Shown here: positions 8,515-18,306 of the stretch, piece after piece | How positions within the stretch are numbered: the first letter of the stretch is position 1 | Layout of the letters: every line of letters starts with the position of its first letter | From: Pseudomonas sp. B28(2017) | Lineage (GTDB): Bacteria; Pseudomonadota; Gammaproteobacteria; Pseudomonadales; Pseudomonadaceae | Reading direction: 5' to 3' | DNA: 64,000 nt | Assembly (NCBI RefSeq): GCF_002113025.1 | Contig: NZ_NEJH01000011.1 | Location: 62,001-126,000 of the forward strand | Program-made: the position numbers and the translations under genes | The notes under the pieces: generated by a model | Databases searched by the model: none | What the model saw: the letters and a program-made list of their open reading frames with translations, nothing else | What the model was told of the DNA's origin: nothing

Positions 8515-10047
8515 ATGAGCAATAACGCGTCTTTCACACCGCCCAGCCTGTTGCTCAGCACCATTGGCCTGTCGCTGGCGACCTTCATGCAAGTGCTCGA
8601 CACCACCATCGCCAACGTGGCGTTGCCAACAATCTCCGGCAACCTGGGCGTGAGTTCGGAGCAGGGCACCTGGGTGATCACCTCGTTTGCGGTGAGCAAC
8701 GCCATCGCCTTGCCGCTGACCGGTTGGCTCAGTCGGCGTTTTGGCGAGGTGAAGCTGTTTATCTGGGCGACACTGCTGTTCGTGCTGGCCTCGTTTTTGT
8801 GCGGGATTTCCACGTCGATGCCCGAGCTGGTGGGCTTCCGGGTGCTGCAAGGGGTTGTAGCCGGGCCGCTGTACCCAATGACCCAGACCCTGCTGATCGC
8901 GGTTTATCCCCCGGCGAAACGGGGGATGGCCCTGGCGTTGCTGGCGATGGTCACGGTGGTCGCGCCGATTGCCGGGCCGATCCTTGGCGGCTGGATCACC
9001 GATAGTTACAGCTGGCCATGGATTTTCTTCATCAACGTGCCGATCGGCCTGTTCGCGGCCTGGGTGGTGACGCAACAGATGAAAAAGCGCCCGGTGGTCA
9101 CCAGCCGTCAACCGATGGATTACGTCGGTTTGATCGCGCTGGTCATCGGCGTCGGGGCCCTGCAGATCGTGCTCGACAAGGGCAACGATGCCGACTGGTT
9201 CGAATCGAGTTTCATCGTGATCGGTTCGGTGATTTCGGTGGTGGCCCTGGCGTTCTTCGTGATCTGGGAAATGACCGACGAGCATCCAGTGGTCAACCTG
9301 CGCCTGTTCGCCCACCGCAACTTCCGTTACGGCACCATCGTGCTGATTCTGGGGTATGCCGGGTTCTTCGGGATCAACCTGATCCTGCCGCAATGGTTGC
9401 AGACCCGACTAGGCTACACCGCGACCTGGGCCGGTTTTGCCGTTGCGCCGCTGGGGATCCTGCCGGTACTGCTGTCGCCGTTTGTCGGCAAGTACGCACC
9501 GCGCTTCGACATGCGCATGCTGGCGGGCGGGGCGTTCCTCGCCATCGGCTTGAGCTGTTTCATGCGCGCCGGGTTCACCAATGAAGTGGACTTCCAGCAC
9601 ATCGCGCTGGTGCAGTTGTTCATGGGCATCGGCGTGGCGCTGTTCTTCATGCCGACCCTGACGATCCTGTTGTCGGACCTGCCACCGAGCCAGATTGCCG
9701 ATGGTTCCGGGCTGGCGACGTTTTTGCGGACCCTGGGCGGCAGTTTCGCGGCGTCGTTGACCACCTGGATCTGGATTCGCCGGGCCGATCAACACCATGC
9801 CTACCTGACCGAAAGCATCACCCCGTTCGATCCGGCGACTCGCGAAGCGCTGACCCAGTTGGGCGGGGCAGGGGCCAAGGCATACACGCAGCTGGAGCAG
9901 ACAGTGATCAGCCAAGCGTACATCCTGTCCACGGTGGATTACTTCACCTTGCTGGGCTGGATGTTCCTGGGACTGATCCTGATCGTCTGGCTGGCCAAGC
10001 CGCCGTTTACTGCCAAGGCCGGGCCTGCGGCTTCTGCCGGGCACTAA
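8515..10047 (+). CDS. EmrB-like MFS multidrug efflux pump (DHA2 family, 14 TM)
   Basis: 510 residues, typical of 14-helix DHA2 drug:proton antiporters. The sequence shows the DHA2 signature in TM1, QVLDTTIANVALPTISGNL, the A-motif loop SRRFGEVKLF between TM2 and TM3, and the antiporter C-motif region APIAGPILGGW in TM5. With the OMF and EmrA-like proteins it forms a tripartite EmrAB-TolC-type pump exporting hydrophobic compounds across both membranes. It starts at ATG 8515 behind AAAGGA. It ends about 15 bp before a degenerate REPIN. The substrate is unknown; the MarR regulator suggests an aromatic or weak-acid inducer. Confidence 0.93.
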   Translation: MSNNASFTPPSLLLSTIGLSLATFMQVLDTTIANVALPTISGNLGVSSEQGTWVITSFAVSNAIALPLTGWLSRRFGEVKLFIWATLLFVLASFLCGISTSMPELVGFRVLQGVVAGPLYPMTQTLLIAVYPPAKRGMALALLAMVTVVAPIAGPILGGWITDSYSWPWIFFINVPIGLFAAWVVTQQMKKRPVVTSRQPMDYVGLIALVIGVGALQIVLDKGNDADWFESSFIVIGSVISVVALAFFVIWEMTDEHPVVNLRLFAHRNFRYGTIVLILGYAGFFGINLILPQWLQTRLGYTATWAGFAVAPLGILPVLLSPFVGKYAPRFDMRMLAGGAFLAIGLSCFMRAGFTNEVDFQHIALVQLFMGIGVALFFMPTLTILLSDLPPSQIADGSGLATFLRTLGGSFAASLTTWIWIRRADQHHAYLTESITPFDPATREALTQLGGAGAKAYTQLEQTVISQAYILSTVDYFTLLGWMFLGLILIVWLAKPPFTAKAGPAASAGH

Positions 10048-10062
10048 GCACCGCAAAACCAT

Positions 10063-10147
10063 TGTGGGAGCGAGCCTGCTCGCGAATGCGGACTGACATT
10101 CAACATTGGTGTTGACTGACACGACGCTTTCGGGCTCGCTCCCACAG
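10063..10147. repeat. Degenerate REPIN downstream of emrB-like gene
   Basis: The left arm 10063-10086 is intact (TGTGGGAGCGAGCCTGCTCG plus CGAA). The right arm 10128-10147 has lost the central CGAGCA block, so only the outer part can pair. It lies between the convergent emrB-like and lpxH genes, where no separate terminator is obvious. Confidence 0.8.
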
Positions 10148-10164
10148 GTTTTTGTGTTCGGCTG

Positions 10165-10917
10165 TCAGTTGGCAGGTGCGGCGAGTTGCGGCGGCGGAGT
10201 GAAATCAAACGGCGCCAGTGCAAACCCTTGTTCGTCGACCTGCAATGCCCAGCCCTGACGATCCCAATCCCCCAGCACAATGCGCCGGGCCGCCTGCTCG
10301 CCAAGCTGCAACTTGTGAATCGCGGGACGGTGGGTATGCCCGTGGATCAGGGTTTTCACCCCGAATTCCTGCATGATCCGCGGAATCTCTTCGGGCGTGA
10401 CATCGACGATGTCATTGGCCTTCATCCGTGTTTGCACGCGGCTTTCACTGCGCAGCTTGCGCGCCAGCTTGTGCCGGGTGCGCAGCGGTAGATTGCGCAG
10501 GATGAACAGGGTGATCGGGTTGCGCAGGTAGCGGCGCAGCTTCATATAGCTTTCGTCGCGGGTGCAGAGGCTGTCGCCGTGCATCAGCAGCACCGGCTCG
10601 CCGTTGAGTTGCACGACACTCGGATCCTTCAACAATGTGCAGCCGGCTTCTTTGCAGAACGCCTTGCCGAGCAGGAAGTCGCGATTGCCGTGCATCAGGA
10701 AAATGGCCGTGCCACTGTCGCTGAGGTCGCGCAGGGCCTGGCAGATGGAACGCTGGAAGGGCGTCATGGCGTCGTCGCCAATCCACACCTCGAAGAAGTC
10801 GCCCAGAATGTACAACGCACTCGCCGAGCGGGCGCGTCCGGCGAGCAAATCCAGAAACGCCCGGGTGATGTCCGGGCGCTCCTCTTCCAGATGCAAGTCT
10901 GAAATCAGCAGTATCAC
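10165..10917 (-). CDS. lpxH: UDP-2,3-diacylglucosamine diphosphatase LpxH
   Basis: 250 residues, against about 240 in E. coli. It is a calcineurin-like metallophosphoesterase with the metal ligands in order: D7 and H9 in ISDLHLEE, Asp in LGDFFEVWIGDD, Asn in MHGNRDFLLG, His in LLMHGDSLCT and the C-terminal HGHTHRPA. LpxH hydrolyses UDP-2,3-diacylglucosamine to lipid X and UMP, the fourth step of lipid A synthesis, at the inner face of the inner membrane. The start codon overlaps the ppiB stop (ATGA-type, 10914-10917), so ppiB and lpxH are co-transcribed. The C-terminus has a short Pro/Ala tail beyond the E. coli end. Confidence 0.95.
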   Translation of the reverse strand: MILLISDLHLEEERPDITRAFLDLLAGRARSASALYILGDFFEVWIGDDAMTPFQRSICQALRDLSDSGTAIFLMHGNRDFLLGKAFCKEAGCTLLKDPSVVQLNGEPVLLMHGDSLCTRDESYMKLRRYLRNPITLFILRNLPLRTRHKLARKLRSESRVQTRMKANDIVDVTPEEIPRIMQEFGVKTLIHGHTHRPAIHKLQLGEQAARRIVLGDWDRQGWALQVDEQGFALAPFDFTPPPQLAAPAN

Positions 10918-11417
10918 TCAATGATCTCGGCTTTCTCGATGATCACGTCGTCTGCCGGTACGTCCTGGTGGCCGGCCTTGGAAGTGGTGGCCACGCCTTT
11001 GATCTTGTCGACAACGTCGGTGCCGGCAGTCACTTTACCGAATACCGCGTAGCCCCAGCCTTGAACGTTCTTGCCGCTGTGGTTCAGGAAGCTGTTGTCC
11101 GTCACGTTGATGAAGAACTGTGCCGAAGCCGAATGCGGCTCCATGGTGCGGGCCATGGCGATGGTGTATTTGTCGTTGGAAAGACCGTTGTCGGCTTCGT
11201 TCTGGATGCTTGGACGCTTGTCTTTCTTTTCTTTCATGCCTGGCTCGAAACCGCCGCCCTGGATCATGAAGTTACCGATGACACGGTGGAAAATGGTGTT
11301 TTCGTAGTGACCGGCTTTGACGTACTCGACGAAGTTGGCCACGGTGATCGGGGCTTTTTCGGCGTTCAGTTCCAGAACGATTTCGCCAAAGTTGGTAGTC
11401 AGTTTGACTTGGGTCAT
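10914..11417 (-). CDS. ppiB: Peptidyl-prolyl cis-trans isomerase B (cytoplasmic cyclophilin)
   Basis: 167 residues without a signal peptide, as in the cytoplasmic cyclophilin. The cyclophilin core shows FHRVIGNFMIQGGGFEPG (about 46-63, containing the catalytic Arg), AMARTMEPHSASAQFFIN and GYAVFGKVTAGTDVVDKI. The enzyme catalyses proline isomerisation during folding. The gene is first in the ppiB-lpxH pair and diverges from glnS across a 252-bp region. Pairing with lpxH is seen in other gamma-proteobacteria (from memory). Confidence 0.95.
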   Translation of the reverse strand: MTQVKLTTNFGEIVLELNAEKAPITVANFVEYVKAGHYENTIFHRVIGNFMIQGGGFEPGMKEKKDKRPSIQNEADNGLSNDKYTIAMARTMEPHSASAQFFINVTDNSFLNHSGKNVQGWGYAVFGKVTAGTDVVDKIKGVATTSKAGHQDVPADDVIIEKAEIIE

Positions 11418-11669
11418 GATCGGTACTCTTTATAGGGAATTCGTGGGTATTGGAGCATTTTGCTCCGCTACCGGTTCAGCCTGATCGGCCAAGGTGCGCA
11501 GTTTAGCGTGACAGGCACGAATTTCGAGGCTGTTTTTTCATTTACGGCCTATTAAATGCGACGGTTTACAGAGCACGCTCTGTCAGGCACTTGACAGCAT
11601 CGGCTATGATAGCGGCTTTGTTTTGTCCGGCCTTCATTACGGCCATGCACTTGTACGTTCAAGGATCCT

Positions 11670-13370
11670 ATGAGCAAGCCCACTGTCGACCCTACCTCGA
11701 ATGCCAAGACCGGCCCTGCCGTGCCGGTCAACTTCCTGCGGCCGATCATCCAGGCAGACCTGGACTCGGGCAAGCACACGCAAATCGTTACCCGTTTCCC
11801 GCCTGAACCCAACGGCTACCTGCACATCGGTCACGCCAAGTCGATCTGCGTGAACTTCGGTCTCGCCCAGGAGTTCGGTGGCGTCACGCACCTGCGTTTC
11901 GACGACACCAACCCGGCCAAGGAAGACCAGGAATACATCGACGCGATTGAAAGCGACGTCAAATGGCTGGGCTTCGAGTGGTCCGGTGAAGTGCGCTACG
12001 CCTCGCAGTATTTCGACCAACTGCACGACTGGGCCGTCGAACTGATCAAGTCCGGCAAGGCCTACGTCGATGACCTGACCCCTGAACAGGCCAGGGAATA
12101 CCGTGGCACCCTGACCGAACCGGGCAAGAACAGCCCGTTCCGCGACCGTTCGGTGGAAGAGAACCTCGACCTGTTCGCCCGCATGAAGGCCGGTGAGTTC
12201 AAGGACGGCGCACGCGTGCTGCGGGCCAAGATCGACATGGCCTCGCCGAACATGAACCTGCGCGACCCGATCATGTATCGCATCCGCCACGCTCACCACC
12301 ACCAGACCGGCGACAAGTGGTGCATCTACCCGAACTATGACTTCACCCACGGTCAGTCGGACGCCATCGAAGGCATCACTCACTCGATCTGCACCCTGGA
12401 ATTCGAAAGCCACCGTCCGCTGTACGAGTGGTTCCTCGACAACCTGCCGGTACCGGCCCACCCGCGCCAGTACGAGTTCAGTCGCCTGAACCTGAACTAC
12501 ACCATCACCAGCAAGCGCAAGCTCAAGCAGCTTGTGGACGAGGGCCACGTCAACGGCTGGGACGACCCGCGCATGTCCACGCTGTCGGGCTTCCGCCGCC
12601 GTGGCTACACACCGGCGTCGATCCGCAACTTCTGCGACATGATCGGCACCAACCGTTCCGACGGCGTGGTCGACTTCGGCATGCTCGAGTTCAGCATCCG
12701 TCAGGACCTGGACGCGAACGCCCCGCGCGCCATGTGCGTGTTGCGTCCGTTGAAAGTCGTGATCACCAACTACCCGGAAGACCAGGTCGAAAACCTCGAA
12801 CTGCCGCGTCATCCACAGAAAGAAGAACTCGGCGTGCGCAAGCTGCCGTTCGCCCGTGAAATCTATATCGACCGCGATGACTTCATGGAAGAGCCGCCAA
12901 AGGGCTACAAGCGCCTGGAGCCAAACGGCGAAGTACGTCTGCGCGGCAGCTACGTGATCCGTGCCGACGAAGCGATCAAGGACGCCGATGGCAACATCGT
13001 CGAACTGCGCTGCTCGTACGATCCGGACACCTTGGGCAAGAACCCGGAAGGCCGCAAGGTCAAAGGCGTGATCCACTGGGTGCCGGCCGCTGCCAGCGTC
13101 GAGTGCGAAGTGCGCCTGTACGATCGTCTGTTCCGTTCTCCGAACCCGGAGAAGGCCGAAGACAGCGCCAGTTTCCTGGACAACATCAACCCTGACTCAC
13201 TGCAGGTACTCACTGGTTGTCGTGCCGAGCCTTCGCTGGGCAACGCACAGCCGGAAGACCGTTTCCAGTTCGAGCGCGAAGGTTACTTCGTCGCGGATCT
13301 CAAGGACTCGAAACCAGGTCAGCCGGTATTCAACCGTACCGTGACCCTGCGTGATTCGTGGGGCCAGTGA
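11670..13370 (+). CDS. glnS: Glutaminyl-tRNA synthetase
   Basis: 566 residues, similar to E. coli GlnRS (554). Class I synthetase motifs are clear: the HIGH-type sequence PPEPNGYLHIGHAKS (about residues 46-60) and the KMSKS-type ITSKRKLKQLV (about 281-291). The C-terminal part is the two-barrel anticodon-binding region, ending FNRTVTLRDSWGQ. It attaches glutamine to tRNA-Gln. ATG 11670 follows AAGGATCCT. A TATGAT -10-like hexamer lies about 65 bp upstream. cysS follows 15 bp downstream, so the two synthetase genes are probably one transcript. Confidence 0.97.
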   Translation: MSKPTVDPTSNAKTGPAVPVNFLRPIIQADLDSGKHTQIVTRFPPEPNGYLHIGHAKSICVNFGLAQEFGGVTHLRFDDTNPAKEDQEYIDAIESDVKWLGFEWSGEVRYASQYFDQLHDWAVELIKSGKAYVDDLTPEQAREYRGTLTEPGKNSPFRDRSVEENLDLFARMKAGEFKDGARVLRAKIDMASPNMNLRDPIMYRIRHAHHHQTGDKWCIYPNYDFTHGQSDAIEGITHSICTLEFESHRPLYEWFLDNLPVPAHPRQYEFSRLNLNYTITSKRKLKQLVDEGHVNGWDDPRMSTLSGFRRRGYTPASIRNFCDMIGTNRSDGVVDFGMLEFSIRQDLDANAPRAMCVLRPLKVVITNYPEDQVENLELPRHPQKEELGVRKLPFAREIYIDRDDFMEEPPKGYKRLEPNGEVRLRGSYVIRADEAIKDADGNIVELRCSYDPDTLGKNPEGRKVKGVIHWVPAAASVECEVRLYDRLFRSPNPEKAEDSASFLDNINPDSLQVLTGCRAEPSLGNAQPEDRFQFEREGYFVADLKDSKPGQPVFNRTVTLRDSWGQ

Positions 13371-13385
13371 TTCAAGGAAGTTAAC

Positions 13386-14768
<1,383 letters not shown>

Positions 14769-14782
14769 CAGCTGTAGTGCTT

Positions 14783-14818
14783 AAAAACAAAACCCGCCTT
14801 GTGCGGGTTTTTGTTTTT
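14783..14818 (+). terminator. Rho-independent terminator of glnS-cysS
   Basis: The stem AAACCCGC / GCGGGTTT with loop CTTGT (14789-14812 region) is followed by a T-rich tract TTTTTGTTTTT. It lies 15 bp after the cysS stop. Confidence 0.9.
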
Positions 14819-14855
14819 AGGTGGGGTGTAAGTATGACAGCGCCCCAGTTGGCGC

Positions 14856-14949
14856 TTTCGCGAGCAGGCTCGCTCCCACATTGGATCATTGTGATGTTTG
14901 AATTTTATACGCGACGCAGATCCCCTGTGGGAGCGAGCCTGCTCGCGAA
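14856..14949. repeat. Pair of REP sequences in tail-to-tail order
   Basis: Arm 14856-14880 reads TTTCGCGAGCAGGCTCGCTC and on to CCCACA. Arm 14926-14949 is its inverse. The order is opposite to the other REPINs in this window, where the TGTGGG ends face outward, so these may be two half-elements rather than one REPIN. They lie between the cysS terminator and the 3' end of the acoR-like gene. Confidence 0.8.
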
Positions 14950-14985
14950 GGTCTCAAACCGAACATCGCCTGTGCGGAACGCTCG

Positions 14986-16824
14986 TCATTCCGCCTGGCG
15001 CAACCGCTTGTAAAGGGTATTACGGCTTACTCCGAGCCTGCGCGCCAAATGGGAAATATTCCCCCCGACCGCCTGTAACTGCCGATTCAACTCCTCGGCA
15101 TCATCAAGATCAACCGCCAGTGGCTCCTGCGACTCCACCGGTTCCATCTCCAGATCGACAAAAAAATCATCCGGCAAATGCTCCGGCCGTACCGGCTGTT
15201 CCTCGGCCATGGCCAGGGCCACCTGAATCACGCTGCTGACCTGACGCAGGTTGCCCGGCCAGGGGTGGCGGTCGAACAACTCCAGCACCTCCCGGCTCAA
15301 ACCGGCCCACTGGCTCGGTTCGCGGTGTTGCTCCCACAATCGCTTGAACAGCGCCTGCTTGTCGCTGCGCTCGCGTAGCGCTGGCAGCTCCAGGGTCAAG
15401 CCGCCGATGCGGTAGTACAAATCTTCGCGGAAACGTCCCAGTTGTACCTGTTCGCGCAAGGAGCGGTTGGTCGCGGAAATGATGCGGATGTCCACCGGGA
15501 ACAACTCACTGCTGCCCACCGGTTGCACGCAACGCTCCTGTAACACGCGCAGCAGGCGGGCCTGGGTCGGCAACGGCATGTCACCGATTTCGTCGAGAAA
15601 CAGCGTGCCTCTGTCAGCCTTGCGGATCAGGCCGATGCTGCCTTTCTGGTTGGCCCCGGTGAACGCGCCTTTCTCGTAGCCGAACAGCTCGGATTCCACC
15701 AGTTCGGCGGGGATCGCTGCACAGTTTACGGCGATCAGCGCCTGTTTGTTTCGTGAACTGGCGTGGTGCAAGGCTTTGACAAATACTTCCTTGCCGACCC
15801 CGGTTTCGCCGTGGATCAACAGCGGGATGTCTTTTTCCAGCAGGCGTTCGGCCTGGCGCACGGCTTTTTCCACGCGGCTGTCGCCAAAGTGCAGGGTGTT
15901 GAGGCTGATCGCCGCTGGTGTCGGGTGCGTCACGGCAGGTTCGACGAACAGTCGCGGCTGGATCGGAACCTGCTTCGGCCTTTTCAGCAGGCACTGGAAG
16001 CGATTGCGTCCCGAGGCTTGCAGGGAGAAGGGCAGGCCTTCGGGTTGATTCAACAATTCCAGCAACGAGACCTTGAACAGGCTCTCGACACTGACCCGGG
16101 ACAGACGCACCCCCAGCAGATTGTCGGCGCGGCGGTTGGCCGACAGCACCTGACCGGTTTCATCGAAAATCAGCAAGCCAGCCCATTGGCTGTCGAGGTT
16201 GTTCAGGCCGGTGTTGAACGTCAGTTGGAAATGTTGGCCATGGAACAGATTGAGGATCAGCCGATTCTCCACGGTCTGGCTCATCATCTTGACCATGCCC
16301 AGGGTGTGGGATGGCGGCAGATAGCTGTCACTGGACACGTCCAGCACCGCGATCACCTTGCGCTCGGCATCGAAAATCGGCGCGGCGGAACCGGTCATGA
16401 AGCGGTTGGCCTTGAGGAAGTGTTCGTCGTGCTCAATGTGCACGGCTTGTTCGCAGGCCAGGGCAGTGCCTATGGCGTTGGTCCCGGTGCAGCGTTCCAT
16501 CCAGCTGGCGCCGGCGCTGAAACCCCGGGCCAGTTTGGGTTCGATGAAGCGCTGTGTTCCCCATGACGTGAGCACCTGGCCCTGATGGTCGGCGAGCATG
16601 ATCAGGCAATTGGAATTGCTCAGGATATTCTCGTAGTAGGGCAGCACTTCCTGATGGGTGGTTTGCACCAGTGAATGCTGGCTTTCCAGCAGTTGCGCGA
16701 TGCCCGCGGTCGGCAATTGGTCGAAGGCCGGCGTGCTCTGATGACTGAGGCCGAACGCGCGACAACGGGACCAGGAGTCCTGGATGATGGCGTCGTGGGA
16801 TAACGTGGGGGCAGGTGCGGCCAT
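14986..16824 (-). CDS. Sigma-54-dependent transcriptional activator, AcoR-like (GAF-PAS-AAA+-Fis HTH)
   Basis: 612 residues. The N-terminal GAF-type sensor (about 60-200) includes MERCTGTNAIGTALAC, as in AcoR-type regulators of alcohol and polyol use. A PAS-like segment (about 215-290) follows. The AAA+ core has Walker A GETGVGKE, the sigma-54 contact loop GAFTGA within GYEKGAFTGANQ, and Walker B GTLFLDEIGDMP. The C-terminal Fis-type HTH is GNISHLARRLGVSRNTLYKRL. It is divergent from the ABC importer operon, whose promoter has a -24/-12 element and an array of TGTTCA half-sites, so this protein is almost certainly its activator. The inducer is inferred to be glycerol or a related small polyol or alcohol. 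Confidence 0.9.
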   Translation of the reverse strand: MAAPAPTLSHDAIIQDSWSRCRAFGLSHQSTPAFDQLPTAGIAQLLESQHSLVQTTHQEVLPYYENILSNSNCLIMLADHQGQVLTSWGTQRFIEPKLARGFSAGASWMERCTGTNAIGTALACEQAVHIEHDEHFLKANRFMTGSAAPIFDAERKVIAVLDVSSDSYLPPSHTLGMVKMMSQTVENRLILNLFHGQHFQLTFNTGLNNLDSQWAGLLIFDETGQVLSANRRADNLLGVRLSRVSVESLFKVSLLELLNQPEGLPFSLQASGRNRFQCLLKRPKQVPIQPRLFVEPAVTHPTPAAISLNTLHFGDSRVEKAVRQAERLLEKDIPLLIHGETGVGKEVFVKALHHASSRNKQALIAVNCAAIPAELVESELFGYEKGAFTGANQKGSIGLIRKADRGTLFLDEIGDMPLPTQARLLRVLQERCVQPVGSSELFPVDIRIISATNRSLREQVQLGRFREDLYYRIGGLTLELPALRERSDKQALFKRLWEQHREPSQWAGLSREVLELFDRHPWPGNLRQVSSVIQVALAMAEEQPVRPEHLPDDFFVDLEMEPVESQEPLAVDLDDAEELNRQLQAVGGNISHLARRLGVSRNTLYKRLRQAE

Positions 16825-17015
16825 TCAAGTCAGCCTCTGAAAAACACATTTATTGTTGTTATAGGTATTTCCCTGTGGGAGCGAGCCTGCTCGCGAAGCG
16901 GTGGGTCAGGCAACTTAATGTTGACTGACACTCAATCTTCGCGAGCAGGCTCGCTCCCACAGGTTTTGCAATTCAGGCTTTGCTCCAATGGAGGCAAAAA
17001 GCATCCGTAGAGTGT
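16825..17015. other. Left part of the regulator-importer intergenic region
   Basis: This part holds a REPIN (16872-16963) and the 5' leader of the acoR-like gene. The functional control sites of the importer start at 17016. No gene is visible. Confidence 0.6.
16872..16963. repeat. REPIN upstream of acoR-like gene
   Basis: Arms CCTGTGGGAGCGAGCCTGCT..CGCGAAG (16872-16898) and its inverse (16938-16963) enclose about 40 bp of loop. The element lies about 50 bp upstream of the regulator start codon. Confidence 0.9.
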
Positions 17016-17095
17016 TGTTCACTAATGTTCATTGTCAACCGTTCGAGTGTTCAGTTGTTCAATCCCGATTGTTCATTTGTGTTCAGCAATGAACG
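17016..17095 (+). promoter_or_regulatory. Enhancer (UAS) array of TGTTCA half-sites
   Basis: Six direct TGTTCA hexamers (the first as T-GTTCA at 17016-17021; then 17026, 17048, 17056, 17070 and 17080) and one inverted copy TGAACG at 17090-17095. The last two form the palindrome TGTTCA-GCAA-TGAACG. Several spacings are 10 or 22 bp, close to helical repeats. The array lies about 80-160 bp upstream of the predicted start site, the usual distance for sigma-54 enhancers. It is the probable binding region of the divergent AcoR-like activator. Confidence 0.75.
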
Positions 17096-17129
17096 TGACT
17101 CCCTAGTCATTTTCAGGAATTTCAAACTG

Positions 17130-17142
17130 AATCAATCGTTTG
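17130..17142 (+). promoter_or_regulatory. IHF binding site candidate
   Basis: AATCAATCGTTTG fits the IHF consensus WATCAANNNNTTR at every fixed position. It lies between the enhancer array and the -24/-12 promoter, where DNA bending is needed to bring the activator to the polymerase. Confidence 0.7.
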
Positions 17143-17149
17143 CAATTTC

Positions 17150-17165
17150 TGGCACAAATGTCGCT
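17150..17165 (+). promoter_or_regulatory. Sigma-54 (-24/-12) promoter of the ABC importer operon
   Basis: TGGCACAAATGTCGCT has GG and GC at the exact invariant spacing and matches the TGGCAC half fully; the -12 half is TCGCT against TTGCW. It precedes the first importer gene by 46 bp and explains the neighbouring sigma-54 activator. Confidence 0.85.
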
Positions 17166-17211
17166 ATACAGCTCCGGTCGCTTGATTCCAAAAATAAAAA
17201 AAGGCCGAGCC

Positions 17212-18306
17212 ATGTCATTAACCCTGGAGCATGTCAGCCGCACCGTCGAGGGCCAGACCTGGATCGACGATGCCAACCTGAGTTTTGAACCCGGTTCCTT
17301 CAACGTTTTGCTCGGGCGCACGCTGTCTGGAAAAACCAGCCTGATGCGCTTGATGGCCGGGCTGGACAAGCCCGACAGTGGTCGCATTCTGATGAATGGC
17401 GTCGACGTCACCCAGCGCCCGGTGCGCTTGCGCAACGTGTCGATGGTGTATCAGCAGTTCATCAACTACCCGACCATGACCGTTTTCGAGAATATCGCCT
17501 CGCCGCTGCGCCAGGCCGGTGTGTCCAGCGAGCTGATCCAGAGCAAGGTGCTGGAAACCGCGAAGATGCTGCGCATCGAGAAGTTCCTCCAGCGCCATCC
17601 CCTCGAACTCTCCGGCGGCCAGCAACAACGCACGGCCATGGCCCGGGCGCTGGTCAAGGATGCCGAGCTGATCCTGTTCGACGAGCCGCTGGTCAATCTC
17701 GACTACAAGCTGCGCGAAGAGCTGCGTCAGGAAATGCGCGAGCTGTTCAAGGCGCGCCATACCATCGCGATCTATGCCACCACCGAGCCCAACGAGGCCC
17801 TGGCCCTGGGCGGCACCACGACCATTCTTCACGAAGGCCGGGTGATCCAGAGTGGCCAGTCTTCCTCGGTCTATCACCAGCCGCAATCGGTGCTGGCGGC
17901 GGAGCTGTTCTCCGAACCACCGATCAACCTGATGCCGGGGCGCATCGCCGGCAACGAAGTGAGTTTCGCCAATTTCGTGCACTTTCCGCTGAACGTGGAT
18001 CTGCACCCGGTGGGTGAGGGCGAGTTCCGTTTCGGCGTGCGCCCGAGCCACATCTCGCTGGTGCCGAGCAACGATGACGACCTGGAACTGGCGGTGACCG
18101 TCGAGGTGGCGGAGATCAGCGGTTCGGAAACCTTCCTGCACGTACGCAACGAGCATTTCCTGCTGGTGCTGCACTTGCCGGGCGTTCACGAATACGACGT
18201 CGATGCGCCAATCCGCATCTACATCCCGACCCATAAACTGTTTGTGTTCGATACGCTGGGGCGGCTGGTGCAGGCGCCGGGCCGGCGTGTCGCGAGGGTT
18301 GCCTGA
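17212..18306 (+). CDS. glpS: ABC importer ATPase subunit, GlpS-like (glycerol type)
   Basis: 364 residues. ATG 17212 is chosen because the in-frame upstream extension would cover the sigma-54 promoter. It has the ABC ATPase fold plus a C-terminal TOBE/MalK-like domain. Visible motifs: Walker A GRTLSGKT (about 33-40, Leu where a Gly is usual), Q-loop VYQQF, an intact signature LSGGQQQR, Walker B LILFDEP and D-loop NLD. The switch (H-loop) histidine is missing: the segment reads YATTEPNEA, with Thr191 at the His position. It heads the operon glpSTPQUV-like, homologous in layout to the Rhizobium leguminosarum glycerol importer. It overlaps the next gene (TGATG at 18304-18308). Confidence 0.85.
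   Translation: MSLTLEHVSRTVEGQTWIDDANLSFEPGSFNVLLGRTLSGKTSLMRLMAGLDKPDSGRILMNGVDVTQRPVRLRNVSMVYQQFINYPTMTVFENIASPLRQAGVSSELIQSKVLETAKMLRIEKFLQRHPLELSGGQQQRTAMARALVKDAELILFDEPLVNLDYKLREELRQEMRELFKARHTIAIYATTEPNEALALGGTTTILHEGRVIQSGQSSSVYHQPQSVLAAELFSEPPINLMPGRIAGNEVSFANFVHFPLNVDLHPVGEGEFRFGVRPSHISLVPSNDDDLELAVTVEVAEISGSETFLHVRNEHFLLVLHLPGVHEYDVDAPIRIYIPTHKLFVFDTLGRLVQAPGRRVARVA

Noticed and set aside
11577..11612. TTGACA close to TATGAT upstream of glnS as a full promoter
   Set aside because: The spacing is only 8 bp; TATGAT may serve as a -10, but with another -35.
17140..17211. N-terminal extension of the first importer ATPase
   Set aside because: It would contain the -24/-12 promoter and lacks similarity to other ABC ATPases; ATG 17212 fits.
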